A DNA stretch of 64,000 nt. Origin: Pelagicoccus mobilis. Its GTDB lineage: Bacteria > Verrucomicrobiota > Verrucomicrobiia > Opitutales > Opitutaceae. The stretch's first letter is position 1, and each line of letters begins with the position of its first letter. The position numbers and the translations under genes are program-made. This document shows positions 27,360 to 36,499 of this stretch, one piece after another. Below the pieces are notes generated by a model that saw only the letters and a program-made list of their open reading frames with translations, did not search any database and was not told the DNA's origin. The stretch lies in assembly GCF_016595505.1 (NCBI RefSeq), contig NZ_JAENIL010000023.1, positions 1 through 64,000 of the forward strand. Direction: 5' to 3'.

Positions 27360-27626
27360 ATGGCTCGTTCAGTTAAAAAAGGATTTTTCGTAGACCCCAG
27401 CCTCGATAAGAAGGTGGCAGCAGCTCAGGCGGCAAACGATCGCAAGCCGATCCAGACCTGGTCACGTCGCTCGACTATCACACCGGATTTCGTGGGTCTG
27501 AATATTAACGTTCACAACGGCAAGATGTTCATTCCTGTCCACGTGACTGAAAACATGGTGGGCCACAAGCTCGGCGAGTTCTCGCAGACTCGTACGTTCA
27601 AGGCTCACGGTGGTGGTAAGAAGTAA
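27360..27626 (+). CDS. rpsS: 30S ribosomal protein S19
   Basis: 88 residues. [54 protein letters not shown]. Standard length and position between rplB and rplV. Confidence 0.99.
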   Translation: MARSVKKGFFVDPSLDKKVAAAQAANDRKPIQTWSRRSTITPDFVGLNINVHNGKMFIPVHVTENMVGHKLGEFSQTRTFKAHGGGKK

Positions 27627-27646
27627 CGCGAGGAGCACGATAAGCA

Positions 27647-27982
27647 ATGGAAGTACAAGCACGTACAAAATACGCTCGTATGTCACCTAAGAAGGTGATC
27701 GAGGTCGCTCGCACGATTCGCGGCAAGAACGCTAACGCAGCTCTCGAGTTGCTCAAGTTCATCCCCCGCAAGTCTGCGTTCCTTCTCTCCAAGACACTGC
27801 AGTCGGCAATCGCTAACGCGGAAAACAACCACGACCTTTCTGGCGACTCTCTCGTCGTCCAGTCAGCAACTGTTGAGCAAGGCCCTGCGCTTAAGCGTTT
27901 CAAGGCTGCTGCTCGTGGTGGGGTTGCAAAACGCAAGAAGCGTATGTCTCACATCCGCATCGTACTGTCTGATAACGCCTAA
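27647..27982 (+). CDS. rplV: 50S ribosomal protein L22
   Basis: 111 residues. [20 protein letters not shown] at the start, and the hairpin lining the exit tunnel ([21 protein letters not shown]). C-terminal [10 protein letters not shown]. Standard. Confidence 0.98.
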   Translation: MEVQARTKYARMSPKKVIEVARTIRGKNANAALELLKFIPRKSAFLLSKTLQSAIANAENNHDLSGDSLVVQSATVEQGPALKRFKAAARGGVAKRKKRMSHIRIVLSDNA

Positions 27983-27996
27983 GGAAATTACGCAAA

Positions 27997-28620
27997 ATGG
28001 GTCAAAAAACACATCCGATCGGATTCCGTCTCGCTGTTAACCGCAACTGGCAGTCTCGCTGGTTCGCTCGCAAGAACGATTTTGCGGACACGCTTCACGA
28101 GGATTACATCATCCGCGAGAAGCTCATGGAAAAGCTCAAGTTCGCTAGTGTGCCACGCATCTTCATCGAGCGTGCTTCTGCTCGCGTTCGCGTTAAGATC
28201 TTCACTGCTCGCCCAGGTATCGTCATCGGACGTAAGGGCCAGGAGATCGAGAAGATCAAGGACGAGCTTTCCAAGGCAACTGGTAAGGAGATCCTCCTCG
28301 ACATCCAGGAAGTTAAGAAGCCTGAGCTCGACGCAACTCTCGTAGCCGAGAACGTTGCTCTCCAGCTCGAGCGTCGTATCGCATTCCGTCGCGCCATGAA
28401 GAAGGCTGTCCAGATGGCCATGTCTCTCGGCGCGAACGGTATCAAGATTCAAGTAGGTGGTCGTCTCGGCGGCGCGGACATCGCTCGTACGGAAGTACAG
28501 CGTCAGGGTTCCGTACCTCTCCACACGCTCCGTGAAGACATCGACTACGGCACTGCGGAAGCCCGTACCGTTTACGGTATCATCGGCATCAAGTGCTGGG
28601 TATTCAACAAGGAAGACTAA
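27997..28620 (+). CDS. rpsC: 30S ribosomal protein S3
   Basis: 207 residues, with the KH domain ([19 protein letters not shown]) and the C-terminal domain ([24 protein letters not shown]). Shorter at the C-terminus than E. coli S3 (233), lacking its tail. Binds mRNA at the entry channel. Confidence 0.98.
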   Translation: MGQKTHPIGFRLAVNRNWQSRWFARKNDFADTLHEDYIIREKLMEKLKFASVPRIFIERASARVRVKIFTARPGIVIGRKGQEIEKIKDELSKATGKEILLDIQEVKKPELDATLVAENVALQLERRIAFRRAMKKAVQMAMSLGANGIKIQVGGRLGGADIARTEVQRQGSVPLHTLREDIDYGTAEARTVYGIIGIKCWVFNKED

Positions 28621-28639
28621 GCCGAAAGGGTAACAAGCC

Positions 28640-29059
28640 ATGCCTCCATTAACACCATCTCGTACCAAGTACCGTAAGGTAATGAAGGGTCGCCTCCGCG
28701 GAAACGCGAAGGGTGGCGACACTATCGCTTTCGGTGATTTCGCAATCCAAGCCCTCGAGCGCGGTCATTTCACTGGTCGTCAAATCGAAGCTTCTCGTGT
28801 TGCTATCACGCGTCACATGAAGCGTAAGGGTAAGCTCTGGATCCGCGTTTTCCCTCACAAGCCAATCACAAAGAAGCCACTCGAAACTCGTATGGGTAAG
28901 GGTAAGGGACCAGTCGACCACTACGTGGCGGCAGTCAAGCCAGGTCACATCCTCTTCGAGCTCGCAGGTGTACCCCTCGCGGTCGCTCGTCAGGCGATGT
29001 CTCTTGCTGACGCGAAGATCCCATTCCGCACTCGTTTCATCGAACGTGATCGCGACTAA
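28640..29059 (+). CDS. rplP: 50S ribosomal protein L16
   Basis: 139 residues. [54 protein letters not shown]. The Arg in MGKGKG context is the hydroxylation region in E. coli. Standard. Confidence 0.99.
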   Translation: MPPLTPSRTKYRKVMKGRLRGNAKGGDTIAFGDFAIQALERGHFTGRQIEASRVAITRHMKRKGKLWIRVFPHKPITKKPLETRMGKGKGPVDHYVAAVKPGHILFELAGVPLAVARQAMSLADAKIPFRTRFIERDRD

Positions 29060-29080
29060 ACCGGAAAGGACTGAAAGAAA

Positions 29081-29287
29081 ATGAAGACAAAAGACATTAA
29101 GGAACTTTCCGTTGCTGAGATCGAAAAGAAACTTCGCGACACTCGCGAGCAGCTCCTCGACCTCAAGCTCCAGAAGCAAACCGGTCAGGTTGAGAAGACG
29201 CACGAGATCACTGCCAAGCGCAAGCTGATCGCTCGTCTCGAAACCATCCGCAACGAGAAGATCGCTGCAGAGAAGAAGTCCGCCTAA
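29081..29287 (+). CDS. rpmC: 50S ribosomal protein L29
   Basis: 68 residues, two-helix protein: [39 protein letters not shown]. Standard length; sits near the tunnel exit beside L23. Confidence 0.97.
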   Translation: MKTKDIKELSVAEIEKKLRDTREQLLDLKLQKQTGQVEKTHEITAKRKLIARLETIRNEKIAAEKKSA

Positions 29288-29306
29288 CCCATAAGATTAT
29301 CAGGCA

Positions 29307-29630
29307 ATGGAAAATTCACGTAACAAGAGAAAAGACCTAACCGGCGTAGTTACCAGCATCTCGGGCGACAAGTCCATCAAGGTGACTTACAGCTACAAGA
29401 AGGCTCACCCTCGCTACCGTAAGGTTATCAATCGTAAGACCGTCGTTCACGTACACGACGAGGAAAACACAGCACGTCTTGGCGACAAGGTAGAGATCAT
29501 GGAAACACGCCCTCTCAGCCGCCTCAAGCGCTGGCGCCTCGTTCAAGTGCTCGAGCGCGCTCCAATGCTCGGCAAGAAGACTCTCGCCGAAGTTGAAGCA
29601 GAACAAGCTGCTGAGGAAGCGGAAGCATAA
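29307..29630 (+). CDS. rpsQ: 30S ribosomal protein S17 with short acidic C-terminal tail
   Basis: 107 residues (E. coli 84). The OB-fold core has KRKDLTGVVTSISGDKSIKV, RKTVVHVHDEENTARLGDKV, METRPLSRLKRWRLVQVLE. The extra C-terminal end (AEVEAEQAAEEAEA) is Ala/Glu-rich, like the L17 and S11 extensions in this cluster. Confidence 0.97.
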   Translation: MENSRNKRKDLTGVVTSISGDKSIKVTYSYKKAHPRYRKVINRKTVVHVHDEENTARLGDKVEIMETRPLSRLKRWRLVQVLERAPMLGKKTLAEVEAEQAAEEAEA

Positions 29631-29651
29631 AGTAGGGAAGGGCAAGTAACC

Positions 29652-30017
29652 ATGATTCAACTACGTTCATCTCTCCAGATCGCGGACAACACTGGCGCAA
29701 AGCGTGCCTGCATGATCCGCCGTCTCGGTCAAAACAAGAAGACTGCCGATGTTGGCGACGTAATCGTCGTGAACATCAAGGAAGCGAGCGTCGACTCTTC
29801 TGTAAAGAAGGGCTCCGTCGTTAAGGCTGTTGTAGTTCGCACAAAGGCTCCTATCCGCCGCAAGGACGGAAGCTACCTTCGTTTCGACTCCAACGCTATC
29901 GTTATCCTCGACAACAATGGCAACCCGAAGGGCACTCGTATCTTCGGGCCTGTCGCTCGCGAACTTCGCGGTAAGAAGTTCATGAAGATTGTATCACTAG
30001 CACCGGAGGTACTCTAA
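29652..30017 (+). CDS. rplN: 50S ribosomal protein L14
   Basis: 121 residues. [21 protein letters not shown], then [56 protein letters not shown]14 is the docking surface for RsfS, encoded at 7593. Confidence 0.99.
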   Translation: MIQLRSSLQIADNTGAKRACMIRRLGQNKKTADVGDVIVVNIKEASVDSSVKKGSVVKAVVVRTKAPIRRKDGSYLRFDSNAIVILDNNGNPKGTRIFGPVARELRGKKFMKIVSLAPEVL

Positions 30018-30018
30018 G

Positions 30019-30267
30019 ATGGCCAAGGCACACATTAAGAAGGGCGAGGAAGTTGTAGTACTCGCCGGTAAGGAAAAAGGTAAGCGCGGCAAGGTTCTGC
30101 AGATTCTTCCTGCTAAGAACCGTGCGATCGTTGAAGGCTTGATGATGATCAAGCGTCACGAGAAGAAGTCTGAGGAGAAGCCAGAAGGCGCCATCGTAGA
30201 ACGCGAAGGTTCCATCCACGTTTCCAACCTCATGTCCGCTGAAAAGTGGGACGCGAAAAAAGCCTAA
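30019..30267 (+). CDS. rplX: 50S ribosomal protein L24
   Basis: 82 residues. The KOW motif KKGEEVVVLAGKEKGKRGKV is at the N-terminus, then an RNA-binding loop. Starts 1 base after the L14 stop, so translation is probably coupled. The domain order is typical, at the short end of the family's range. Confidence 0.97.
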   Translation: MAKAHIKKGEEVVVLAGKEKGKRGKVLQILPAKNRAIVEGLMMIKRHEKKSEEKPEGAIVEREGSIHVSNLMSAEKWDAKKA

Positions 30268-30311
30268 ATACACTTAACACTAACTGTCTAAATTAGACAC
30301 GAGAACCAAGA

Positions 30312-30334
30312 TGTCCGGGCCGGAAATCCGGACA
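30312..30334. other. stem-loop in the rplX-rplE gap
   Basis: TGTCCGG (30312-30318) and CCGGACA (30328-30334) form a perfect 7-bp stem with a 9-base loop, 11 bases before the L5 ATG. No T-run follows, so it is not a terminator. It may affect L5 translation or mRNA processing. Confidence 0.45.
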
Positions 30335-30345
30335 CGTTAAAACCA

Positions 30346-30924
30346 ATGAGCTCTCAAAACACTCCAGCACTCAAGAAGCACTACCAAGATGTAGTGATCC
30401 CAGGGCTTAAGAAGTCCGGTAACTACAAGAACGACATGCAGCTTCCTCAGATCGAGAAGGTTGTTATGAACATCGGCGTAAACGCTTCTGCAGATAAGTC
30501 CGTACTCGAAGAGGCGGTTAAGAACCTCAGCAACATCGCAGGTCAAGCAGCGGTTCGCACTTACGCTCGCAAGAGCATCGCGAACTTCAAGCTCCGCGAA
30601 GGTATGCCAATCGGTTGTAAGGTCACTCTCCGTGGCAACCGCATGTGGGACTTCCTCTACCGTCTTCTCGCGGTAGGTCTTCCTTCAATCCGTGACTTCC
30701 GCGGCGTTCATTCCCGTTTCGACGGCAATGGCAACTACAGCCTCGGCATCACTGACATCACTATCTTCCCAGAAATCCAGACCGACTCTCTCAAGTACCA
30801 GTCCGGTCTCGAGTTCACCATCGTAACGACTGCTTCTAGCAACGACGAAGGTAAGGAATTGCTCACGCTTCTCGGAATGCCTTTCCGTAAGCAAGAGAAG
30901 AAGGAAGAAGAAACCGCAGCTTAA
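30346..30924 (+). CDS. rplE: 50S ribosomal protein L5
   Basis: 192 residues. QLPQIEKVVMNIGVNASADK, GQAAVRTYARKSIANFKLREG, GCKVTLRGNRMWDFLYRLL, SLGITDITIFPEIQ. Binds 5S rRNA. Has a short Lys/Glu-rich end (KQEKKEEETAA). Confidence 0.98.
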   Translation: MSSQNTPALKKHYQDVVIPGLKKSGNYKNDMQLPQIEKVVMNIGVNASADKSVLEEAVKNLSNIAGQAAVRTYARKSIANFKLREGMPIGCKVTLRGNRMWDFLYRLLAVGLPSIRDFRGVHSRFDGNGNYSLGITDITIFPEIQTDSLKYQSGLEFTIVTTASSNDEGKELLTLLGMPFRKQEKKEEETAA

Positions 30925-30937
30925 TTTACTTTAGAAC

Positions 30938-31243
30938 ATGGCAAAAAAATCAGCTATCGCACGTAACAAGAAGCGCGAACGCATGGTCGCTCGCTACGCT
31001 GAAAAGCGTGCTAACCTAAAGGCCATCATGGCGAATCCGGAGTCTACGGACGAGGAGTTCTACGAAGCACAGCGCAAGCTCTGCAAGTTGCCACGCAACT
31101 CTTCTCCAATCCGCATCAAGAACCGTTGTAACGTTACTGGACGTCCTCGCGCTTACATCCGCCGCTACGGACTTTCTCGTCTCACTTTCCGCGAGCTCGC
31201 TCTCGAAGGTAAGATCCCAGGCGTCACCAAGTCTTCCTGGTAA
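30938..31243 (+). CDS. rpsN: 30S ribosomal protein S14 (zinc-free long form)
   Basis: 101 residues, the long form without the CxxC-CxxC zinc cluster. [60 protein letters not shown], ending in KSSW. Standard place between rplE and rpsH. Confidence 0.98.
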   Translation: MAKKSAIARNKKRERMVARYAEKRANLKAIMANPESTDEEFYEAQRKLCKLPRNSSPIRIKNRCNVTGRPRAYIRRYGLSRLTFRELALEGKIPGVTKSSW

Positions 31244-31312
31244 ACAATATTGGGCGTTGACGATCTGGGAAATCACGATCAAATCGTCCGCTTTTCCAAA
31301 AAATTACATCTA

Positions 31313-31342
31313 GGGCCGCGAGTTTTGGATATCGCGCGGCCC
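31313..31342. other. strong stem-loop upstream of rpsH
   Basis: GGGCCGCG (31313-31320) pairs perfectly with CGCGGCCC (31335-31342) around a 14-base AT-rich loop, 17 bases before the S8 ATG. No T-run. Within the 116-base rpsN-rpsH gap there is also ACGAT-CAA-ATCGT. This is a candidate for translational autoregulation by S8, or an RNase site; not proven. Confidence 0.45.
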
Positions 31343-31359
31343 ATTAACCAAAATAAAGT

Positions 31360-31755
31360 ATGCACACTGATCCAATCAGCGACTTCTTAACGCGCATTCG
31401 TAACGCGTCTTCTGCCGGCAAGGCTGAGACGGTTGCGCCGCACTCAAAGCTAAAGGCTGCGATCGCCAAGATCCTTCTCGACGAAGGTTTCGTAAGCGAA
31501 GTCAAGGACGGCACGGACGACAAGGGTCACAAGACTCTCGTAGTAGGTCTCAAGTACGTCGATGGCGAAGCTTCAATCAACGGCATCGAGCGTGTTTCCA
31601 AGCCAGGTCTTCGCCTCTACGCGAAGAGCACTGAGATACCTCGCGTTCTCAACGGCCTCGGTATCTGCATCCTCACTACACCAAAGGGTGTTATGAAGGA
31701 CCGCGATGCACGCCGCAACAAGCTCGGCGGTGAGCTCATCTGTAACGTTTGGTAA
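31360..31755 (+). CDS. rpsH: 30S ribosomal protein S8
   Basis: 131 residues. MHTDPISDFLTRIRNASSAG, then RVSKPGLRLYAKSTEIPRVL, GICILTTPKGVMKDRDARR and GGELICNVW. Standard. S8 represses the spc operon in E. coli by binding its mRNA. Confidence 0.98.
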   Translation: MHTDPISDFLTRIRNASSAGKAETVAPHSKLKAAIAKILLDEGFVSEVKDGTDDKGHKTLVVGLKYVDGEASINGIERVSKPGLRLYAKSTEIPRVLNGLGICILTTPKGVMKDRDARRNKLGGELICNVW

Positions 31756-31770
31756 GAAAGGAACTACGAG

Positions 31771-32304
31771 ATGAGCAGAATCGGTAAATTACCAGTCGCT
31801 ATCCCAGACGGCGTAAAGGTCGACGTTAACGGAACTACCGTTAAGGTTGAAGGCCCAAAGGGTAAGCTCGAAAAGACTTTCAACAAAGCGGTAGCTATTA
31901 CAGTTGAGGACGGCCAGATCAAGGTTAGCCCTGCTGAAAGCACTCGCTTCGCCAATGCCATGTACGGCACAGCTCGTTCCATCATCAATGGCATGGTGGG
32001 TGGCGTCGTTAAGGAATACCAGAAGGAGCTCGAGATCTCCGGTGTTGGTTTCCAGGCGGCTCTCAAGGGCAAGGTGCTTAACCTCAAGCTCGGCTACTCC
32101 CACGACTGTAACTACGACATCCCAGAAGGTGTTAAGATCGCGGTTGAAGGTGGCACGAAGCTCACGGTTACAGGTATCGACAAGCACATGGTCGGTCAGG
32201 CAGCTGCTTCCATTAAGAAGTTCGCGCCAATCGAGCCATACAAGGGCAAGGGCGTTCGCATTATCGGCGAGCACGTAATCCGCAAGGAGGGCAAGTCAGT
32301 CTAA
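31771..32304 (+). CDS. rplF: 50S ribosomal protein L6
   Basis: 177 residues. MSRIGKLPVAIPDGVKV, GTARSIINGMVGGVVKEYQK, the C-terminal repeat GIDKHMVGQAAASIKKF and PYKGKGVRIIGEHVIRKEGK. Standard two-domain L6. Confidence 0.98.
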   Translation: MSRIGKLPVAIPDGVKVDVNGTTVKVEGPKGKLEKTFNKAVAITVEDGQIKVSPAESTRFANAMYGTARSIINGMVGGVVKEYQKELEISGVGFQAALKGKVLNLKLGYSHDCNYDIPEGVKIAVEGGTKLTVTGIDKHMVGQAAASIKKFAPIEPYKGKGVRIIGEHVIRKEGKSV

Positions 32305-32352
32305 GCCAAGGCTTAGGTTTTGATCCTCAAACTCAGAAAGAAGAGTTAACAG

Positions 32353-32715
32353 ATGAAAATTCAGAAGAAAAACGAGCTCGTGCAAAAGCGCCGCTGGCGC
32401 GTACGCAAGAAGGTTATCGGCACACCAGAGCGCCCACGCCTCAGCCTCCACCTCAGCAACAAGCACATCTACGCTCAGGCGATCAACGACGAGTCAGGTA
32501 CAACCCTCGCTTTCGTTTCCTCGCTCGGCAAGGACGTGCGCTCCCAGAACCTCAAAGCCAATCTCGAAGGCGCTGCCGCTCTCGGCAAGCTCTTCGGCGA
32601 GAAGGCCAAGGAAGCTGGTGTCAGCAAGGTTGTTTTCGACCGTAACGGACGCAAGTACCATGGTTGCGTCAAAACATTCGCAGATGCCGCTCGCGAGGCC
32701 GGCCTAGACTTCTAA
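32353..32715 (+). CDS. rplR: 50S ribosomal protein L18
   Basis: 120 residues. [60 protein letters not shown]. Binds 5S rRNA. Only 7 bases separate it from rpsE. Confidence 0.98.
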   Translation: MKIQKKNELVQKRRWRVRKKVIGTPERPRLSLHLSNKHIYAQAINDESGTTLAFVSSLGKDVRSQNLKANLEGAAALGKLFGEKAKEAGVSKVVFDRNGRKYHGCVKTFADAAREAGLDF

Positions 32716-32722
32716 TTGCCCT

Positions 32723-33340
32723 ATGATGACTTCACAACAAAACGCAGGTGGCCAACAAGGTGGAAACCGTGGCCCAGGTGGTAACAGAGGCCAAGGTGGC
32801 AATCGTGGTCCTGGTGGCAACCGTGGTCCTGGTGGCCGTGGTCAAGGTCGCGGTGGAAATCGCGGTCAGCGCGAAGAGCGCGAAGACGATGGTATCTCCG
32901 AAAAGGTAGTATTCATCAACCGTTGCGCGAAGGTCGTAAAGGGTGGTCGTCGTTTCAGCTTTTCCGCTCTCGTAGTCGCTGGTGACCAAGCAGGTCAGGT
33001 AGGCGTAGGTTACGGTAAGGCGAACGAAGTACCGGAAGCGATCCGCAAGGGCACTGAGCAAGCTCGCAAGCAACTCGAGCCAGTTAAGCTTAAGGGTGAC
33101 ACGATCCCACACGAAGTGATCGGGGAGTTCGATGGCGGTAAGGTTCTCCTCCGTCCAGCGACGACTGGTACTGGTATCATTGCTGGTGGTGGTGTTCGTG
33201 CCGTGCTCGAAGCAGCAGGTGTTCAGAACGTTCTTACCAAGTCGCTCGGTTCTAACAATCCGAACGCTATCGTTTTGGCCACACTCGACGGCCTTAAGAA
33301 GCTCAAGACCTACGAAGACTACAAGCGTCTCCGCGGTTAA
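32723..33340 (+). CDS. rpsE: 30S ribosomal protein S5 with Gly/Asn/Arg-rich repeat at the N-terminus
   Basis: 205 residues (E. coli 167). The core starts near residue 57 ([20 protein letters not shown]) and holds [20 protein letters not shown] and [20 protein letters not shown], so decoding-fidelity functions look intact. Residues 13-49 are a hexapeptide-like repeat of GGNRG(P/Q), five GGNRG copies before a looser Gly/Arg end, giving an RGG-like basic disordered tail. The codons of the copies differ at synonymous sites, arguing for selection on the protein. ATG 32723 is followed by a second ATG at 32726. No rpmD (L30) gene follows before rplO. Confidence 0.97.
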   Translation: MMTSQQNAGGQQGGNRGPGGNRGQGGNRGPGGNRGPGGRGQGRGGNRGQREEREDDGISEKVVFINRCAKVVKGGRRFSFSALVVAGDQAGQVGVGYGKANEVPEAIRKGTEQARKQLEPVKLKGDTIPHEVIGEFDGGKVLLRPATTGTGIIAGGGVRAVLEAAGVQNVLTKSLGSNNPNAIVLATLDGLKKLKTYEDYKRLRG

Positions 33341-33368
33341 TCTAAACCTTTAAAAGGAAAGCCTCACA

Positions 33369-33821
33369 ATGAGACTCCATAATCTATCTAATGTTAAGGG
33401 TGCTACCCACCGTCGCAAGCGCGTCGGTAATGGTGAAGGCAACGGCCATGGTAAAACCTGTGGTCGTGGCGGTAAGGGCCAGACTGCACGTTCCGGTGGC
33501 GGTATCCGCATCGGTTTCGAAGGTGGTCAGATGCCAATCTTCCGTCGTTTGCCGATCCGTGGCTTCAACAACAAGAACTTCCGCGTCGAGTACGAATCCG
33601 TCAATGTTGGCGAACTCGAGAAGCTCGACGACTCCGTAACTGAGGTTGATCGCGATGCGCTCGCGGTTGCTGGCCTTGTTCGTTTGAACGACAAGCCGCT
33701 CAAGATCCTCGGCGAAGGCGAACTCACCAAGGCGCTCAAGATCAAGGCTGACAAGTTCAGCGGCTCCGCTAAGGAGAAGATCGAGAAGGCTGGCGGCGAG
33801 GCGATCGTAGCCGAAGCGTAA
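33369..33821 (+). CDS. rplO: 50S ribosomal protein L15
   Basis: 150 residues. MRLHNLSNVKGATHRRKRVG, GNGHGKTCGRGGKGQTARSG, FEGGQMPIFRRLPIRGFNN. The N-terminal Gly-rich rRNA-binding extension is normal for L15. Follows rpsE directly, where most bacteria have rpmD between them. Confidence 0.98.
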   Translation: MRLHNLSNVKGATHRRKRVGNGEGNGHGKTCGRGGKGQTARSGGGIRIGFEGGQMPIFRRLPIRGFNNKNFRVEYESVNVGELEKLDDSVTEVDRDALAVAGLVRLNDKPLKILGEGELTKALKIKADKFSGSAKEKIEKAGGEAIVAEA

Positions 33822-33855
33822 TCTGATCCTGACCCCCGACTCATAACATTAAGGC

Positions 33856-35358
33856 ATGCTATCTGCGTTTACCAACTGTCTGAAGATTCCAGAGCTACGT
33901 CAGAAGATCTTTCTGATGCTCTCTCTTCTCTTTATCGCCCGTATCGGCGCGAACATCCCGCTTCCTGGCTTGGACATGCAGCCGTTGCAGGACTACTTCG
34001 CGGATCAAACCGCTTCGGGTGGCGGCAGCTTGGTCGGACTCTACAACATGTTTACTGGCGGCGCGTTCCTGCGTGGTGCGGTATTCGCGTTGGGTATCAT
34101 GCCTTACATCTCTGCTTCCATTATCTTCCAGTTGATGGGGGCGGTTTTTCCGGCTCTCGCTCGTCTGCAGCAAGAAGGGGAGGCGGGGCGTCAAAAGATC
34201 TCCCAGTACACTCGCTACGCTACCGTCATTATCTGTGCGGTTCAGGCGGTTCTCTTGATTCTCGGTCTGCAGAACCCTGGAACCCTGTTTCCTGGGTTCT
34301 CCGGTGACCAATACGGTCAGATCGTAATCGTAGATAAGTTCTGGTTCCTGATTGCATCCACCGTTTTCCTCACCGCGGGTACTGTCCTGCTAATGTGGAT
34401 TGGTGAGCAGATCACGAAGCTTGGTATCGGAAACGGTATCTCAATCCTTATTACGATCGGTATCATCTCCGACTTGCCAGGCGCAGCTAAGGCGACTTAC
34501 GACCTGTTCTTTGGTCCAGTAGGCGTTAAGAAGCTCGTTTTCGGTCACGGTATCTTGATGGCGGCGCTTCTGATTCTGGTTACTGCTGGTTTGGTCGCGG
34601 TCATTCAGGCTGTGCGTAAGATTCCGGTTCAGTACGCAAAGCGGGTGGTCGGCCGTAAGGTTTACGGCGGTCAAAGCTCGTTCATGCCGCTCAAGGTCAA
34701 CTACGCGGGTGTTATGCCAGTCATTTTCGCTTCTGCTTTGTTGTCCTTCCCGCAGCAGATCATCTCTCAAATCGGTGCCGCCCTCGAGCTGCCATGGCTT
34801 GTTGACGCAGCTAACTTCCTCGTTCGCGGAAGCACCACCTATTATGTGGTGTTCGGTTTGATGATCCTGTTTTTCAGCTACTTCTGGGTATCCGTGATGT
34901 TCCGTCCGATCCAGATCGCTGATGACCTCAAGAAGTACGGTGGATACGTTCCAGGTGTTCGTCCGGGACAGCCAACGGCTAAGTTCCTCGATTTCGTCAT
35001 GACTCGCCTCACGCTTGCCGGCGCGATCTTCCTGACTGTTATCACTGTCTTCCCGGACGTTCTGCTCTTCCTCTATGATATTCCGATGCGTGTCGCTATT
35101 TTCTTTGGCGGTACTGGAATGCTCATCACGGTTGGTGTCGCTCTCGACACAATGAAGCAGATCGAAACGCACCTGCTCCAACGTCACTACGACGGCTTCC
35201 TGAAGAAAGGGCGTATCCGTGGTCGCAAGAACGCTGGAGCTGAAGCTGCGCTCGGCGGCGCGACTGAACTGAAGAATGTCGGTGCTCTTTATATGGCAGT
35301 GGCGATTATCTTCCTCGTAGGCCTCGCGGCTTATTTCATTCAAATTTATACAAATTAA
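33856..35358 (+). CDS. secY: protein translocase subunit SecY
   Basis: 500-residue integral membrane protein (ten helices expected) forming the protein-conducting channel. It starts MLSAFTNCLKIPELRQKIF, with the plug-region GGAFLRGAVFALGIMPYISA, the conserved loop ISILITIGIISDLP, the cytosolic loop VGRKVYGGQSSFMPLKVN and VSVMFRPIQIADDLKKYGGY-type C5 loop. Longer than E. coli SecY (443), mainly in loops. The downstream 172-base gap to rpsM carries no adk, map, infA or rpmJ. Confidence 0.98.
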   Translation: MLSAFTNCLKIPELRQKIFLMLSLLFIARIGANIPLPGLDMQPLQDYFADQTASGGGSLVGLYNMFTGGAFLRGAVFALGIMPYISASIIFQLMGAVFPALARLQQEGEAGRQKISQYTRYATVIICAVQAVLLILGLQNPGTLFPGFSGDQYGQIVIVDKFWFLIASTVFLTAGTVLLMWIGEQITKLGIGNGISILITIGIISDLPGAAKATYDLFFGPVGVKKLVFGHGILMAALLILVTAGLVAVIQAVRKIPVQYAKRVVGRKVYGGQSSFMPLKVNYAGVMPVIFASALLSFPQQIISQIGAALELPWLVDAANFLVRGSTTYYVVFGLMILFFSYFWVSVMFRPIQIADDLKKYGGYVPGVRPGQPTAKFLDFVMTRLTLAGAIFLTVITVFPDVLLFLYDIPMRVAIFFGGTGMLITVGVALDTMKQIETHLLQRHYDGFLKKGRIRGRKNAGAEAALGGATELKNVGALYMAVAIIFLVGLAAYFIQIYTN

Positions 35359-35530
35359 ACTTTACTTTCGAGGCGCGAAGGCTCATCTCCTTGCCCTTTT
35401 TCTCCACGCACTCTGCGTTTGAGTTAACTGGCCAACCTTCCCGCCGCGATAGGGCCAAATCCGAAACAACAATCCGTTTCGAAGGCACTTCTTCACAAAT
35501 ACTTTTTAACCAATAACTTGCTAGAACACC

Positions 35531-35902
35531 ATGCCACGTATCCTAGGCGTTGACATTCCAGCCAACAAGAAGCTCGAGTACTCTCTCCGTTACATTTATG
35601 GTATCGGACCAACTCGCTCTAAGCGCATCCTCGCAGAAACCGGTATCGATCCAGATATGCGTGCGAAGGAACTGAACGAAGAGCAGATCAATGCGATCAT
35701 GAGCAAGATTCAAGAGCTCCAATTCATCGTCGAAGGTGACCTTCGCCGTGAGTTGACAGCTAACATGAAGCGTCTCCAGGCGATCAACTGCTACCGTGGT
35801 CTACGCCACCGTCGTGGTCTGCCAGTTCGTGGTCAGCGTACTAAGACAAACGCTCGTACTCGCAAGGGTAAGCTCAAGACCGTCGGAGCCCTCCGCAAAT
35901 AA
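35531..35902 (+). CDS. rpsM: 30S ribosomal protein S13
   Basis: 123 residues. [39 protein letters not shown], then [19 protein letters not shown]. Standard. First gene of the alpha part. Confidence 0.99.
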   Translation: MPRILGVDIPANKKLEYSLRYIYGIGPTRSKRILAETGIDPDMRAKELNEEQINAIMSKIQELQFIVEGDLRRELTANMKRLQAINCYRGLRHRRGLPVRGQRTKTNARTRKGKLKTVGALRK

Positions 35903-35920
35903 CAATAGGAGTATTACGTC

Positions 35921-36457
35921 ATGTCTGAAGAAAACGTAAAAGCTGAAGAAGAAGAAGCAAAGGACGTCGCTGCAGAAGGTGCAGAGGCAGCAGAAGCTCC
36001 TGAAGAAAAGGAAGAGCTTATTGGCGGCGTTAAGAAGCAGCCAACCGCTCAAGATCTCCTCAAGGAAGAGATCGGCGACCTTAAGATTCGCAAGGCGAAG
36101 GGTAGCAAGAATATCACTACCGGTATCGCTAAGGTAAGCGCGACTTTCAACAACACCATCGTCACTATCACTGACCTTAAGGGTAACACTATCTCTTGGG
36201 CGAGTGCTGGTAAGATGAACTTCCGCGGTTCTCGTAAGTCCACAGCTTACGCCGCTCAGATCGTTACGCAGAACGCTGCTAAGGCAGCTATGGCGCACGG
36301 TCTTAAGGAAGTGTTGATCGAAGTGAAGGGACCTGGAATGGGCCGCGATTCCGCGATCCGCGCATTCCAAACTCTTGGTCTCGAGATCTCTTCGATCACC
36401 GATACGACACCAATTCCTCACAACGGCTGCCGTCCTCCTAAGCGTCGTCGCGTCTAG
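35921..36457 (+). CDS. rpsK: 30S ribosomal protein S11 with long acidic N-terminal extension
   Basis: 178 residues (E. coli 129). The conserved core begins near residue 57: [20 protein letters not shown], then [37 protein letters not shown] and [14 protein letters not shown]. The first roughly 55 residues are Glu/Ala/Lys-rich and acidic ([20 protein letters not shown]), not part of S11 in common bacteria. ATG 35921 has a GGAG ribosome binding site upstream (AATAGGAGTATTACGTC), so the extension is probably translated. An internal start is not excluded, but no downstream Met sits before the core. Confidence 0.95.
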   Translation: MSEENVKAEEEEAKDVAAEGAEAAEAPEEKEELIGGVKKQPTAQDLLKEEIGDLKIRKAKGSKNITTGIAKVSATFNNTIVTITDLKGNTISWASAGKMNFRGSRKSTAYAAQIVTQNAAKAAMAHGLKEVLIEVKGPGMGRDSAIRAFQTLGLEISSITDTTPIPHNGCRPPKRRRV

Positions 36458-36499
36458 TTCGCGTTCGCTTCAACCTCGAAATTTCAAATCTAAGAAGTC

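Noticed and set aside
35359-35530. Possible rpmJ (L36) or infA in the secY-rpsM gap
   Set aside because: No frame with L36 (MKVR..C..C) or IF-1 (OB-fold) pattern on either strand; only a short CGAAAC/GTTTCG inverted repeat.
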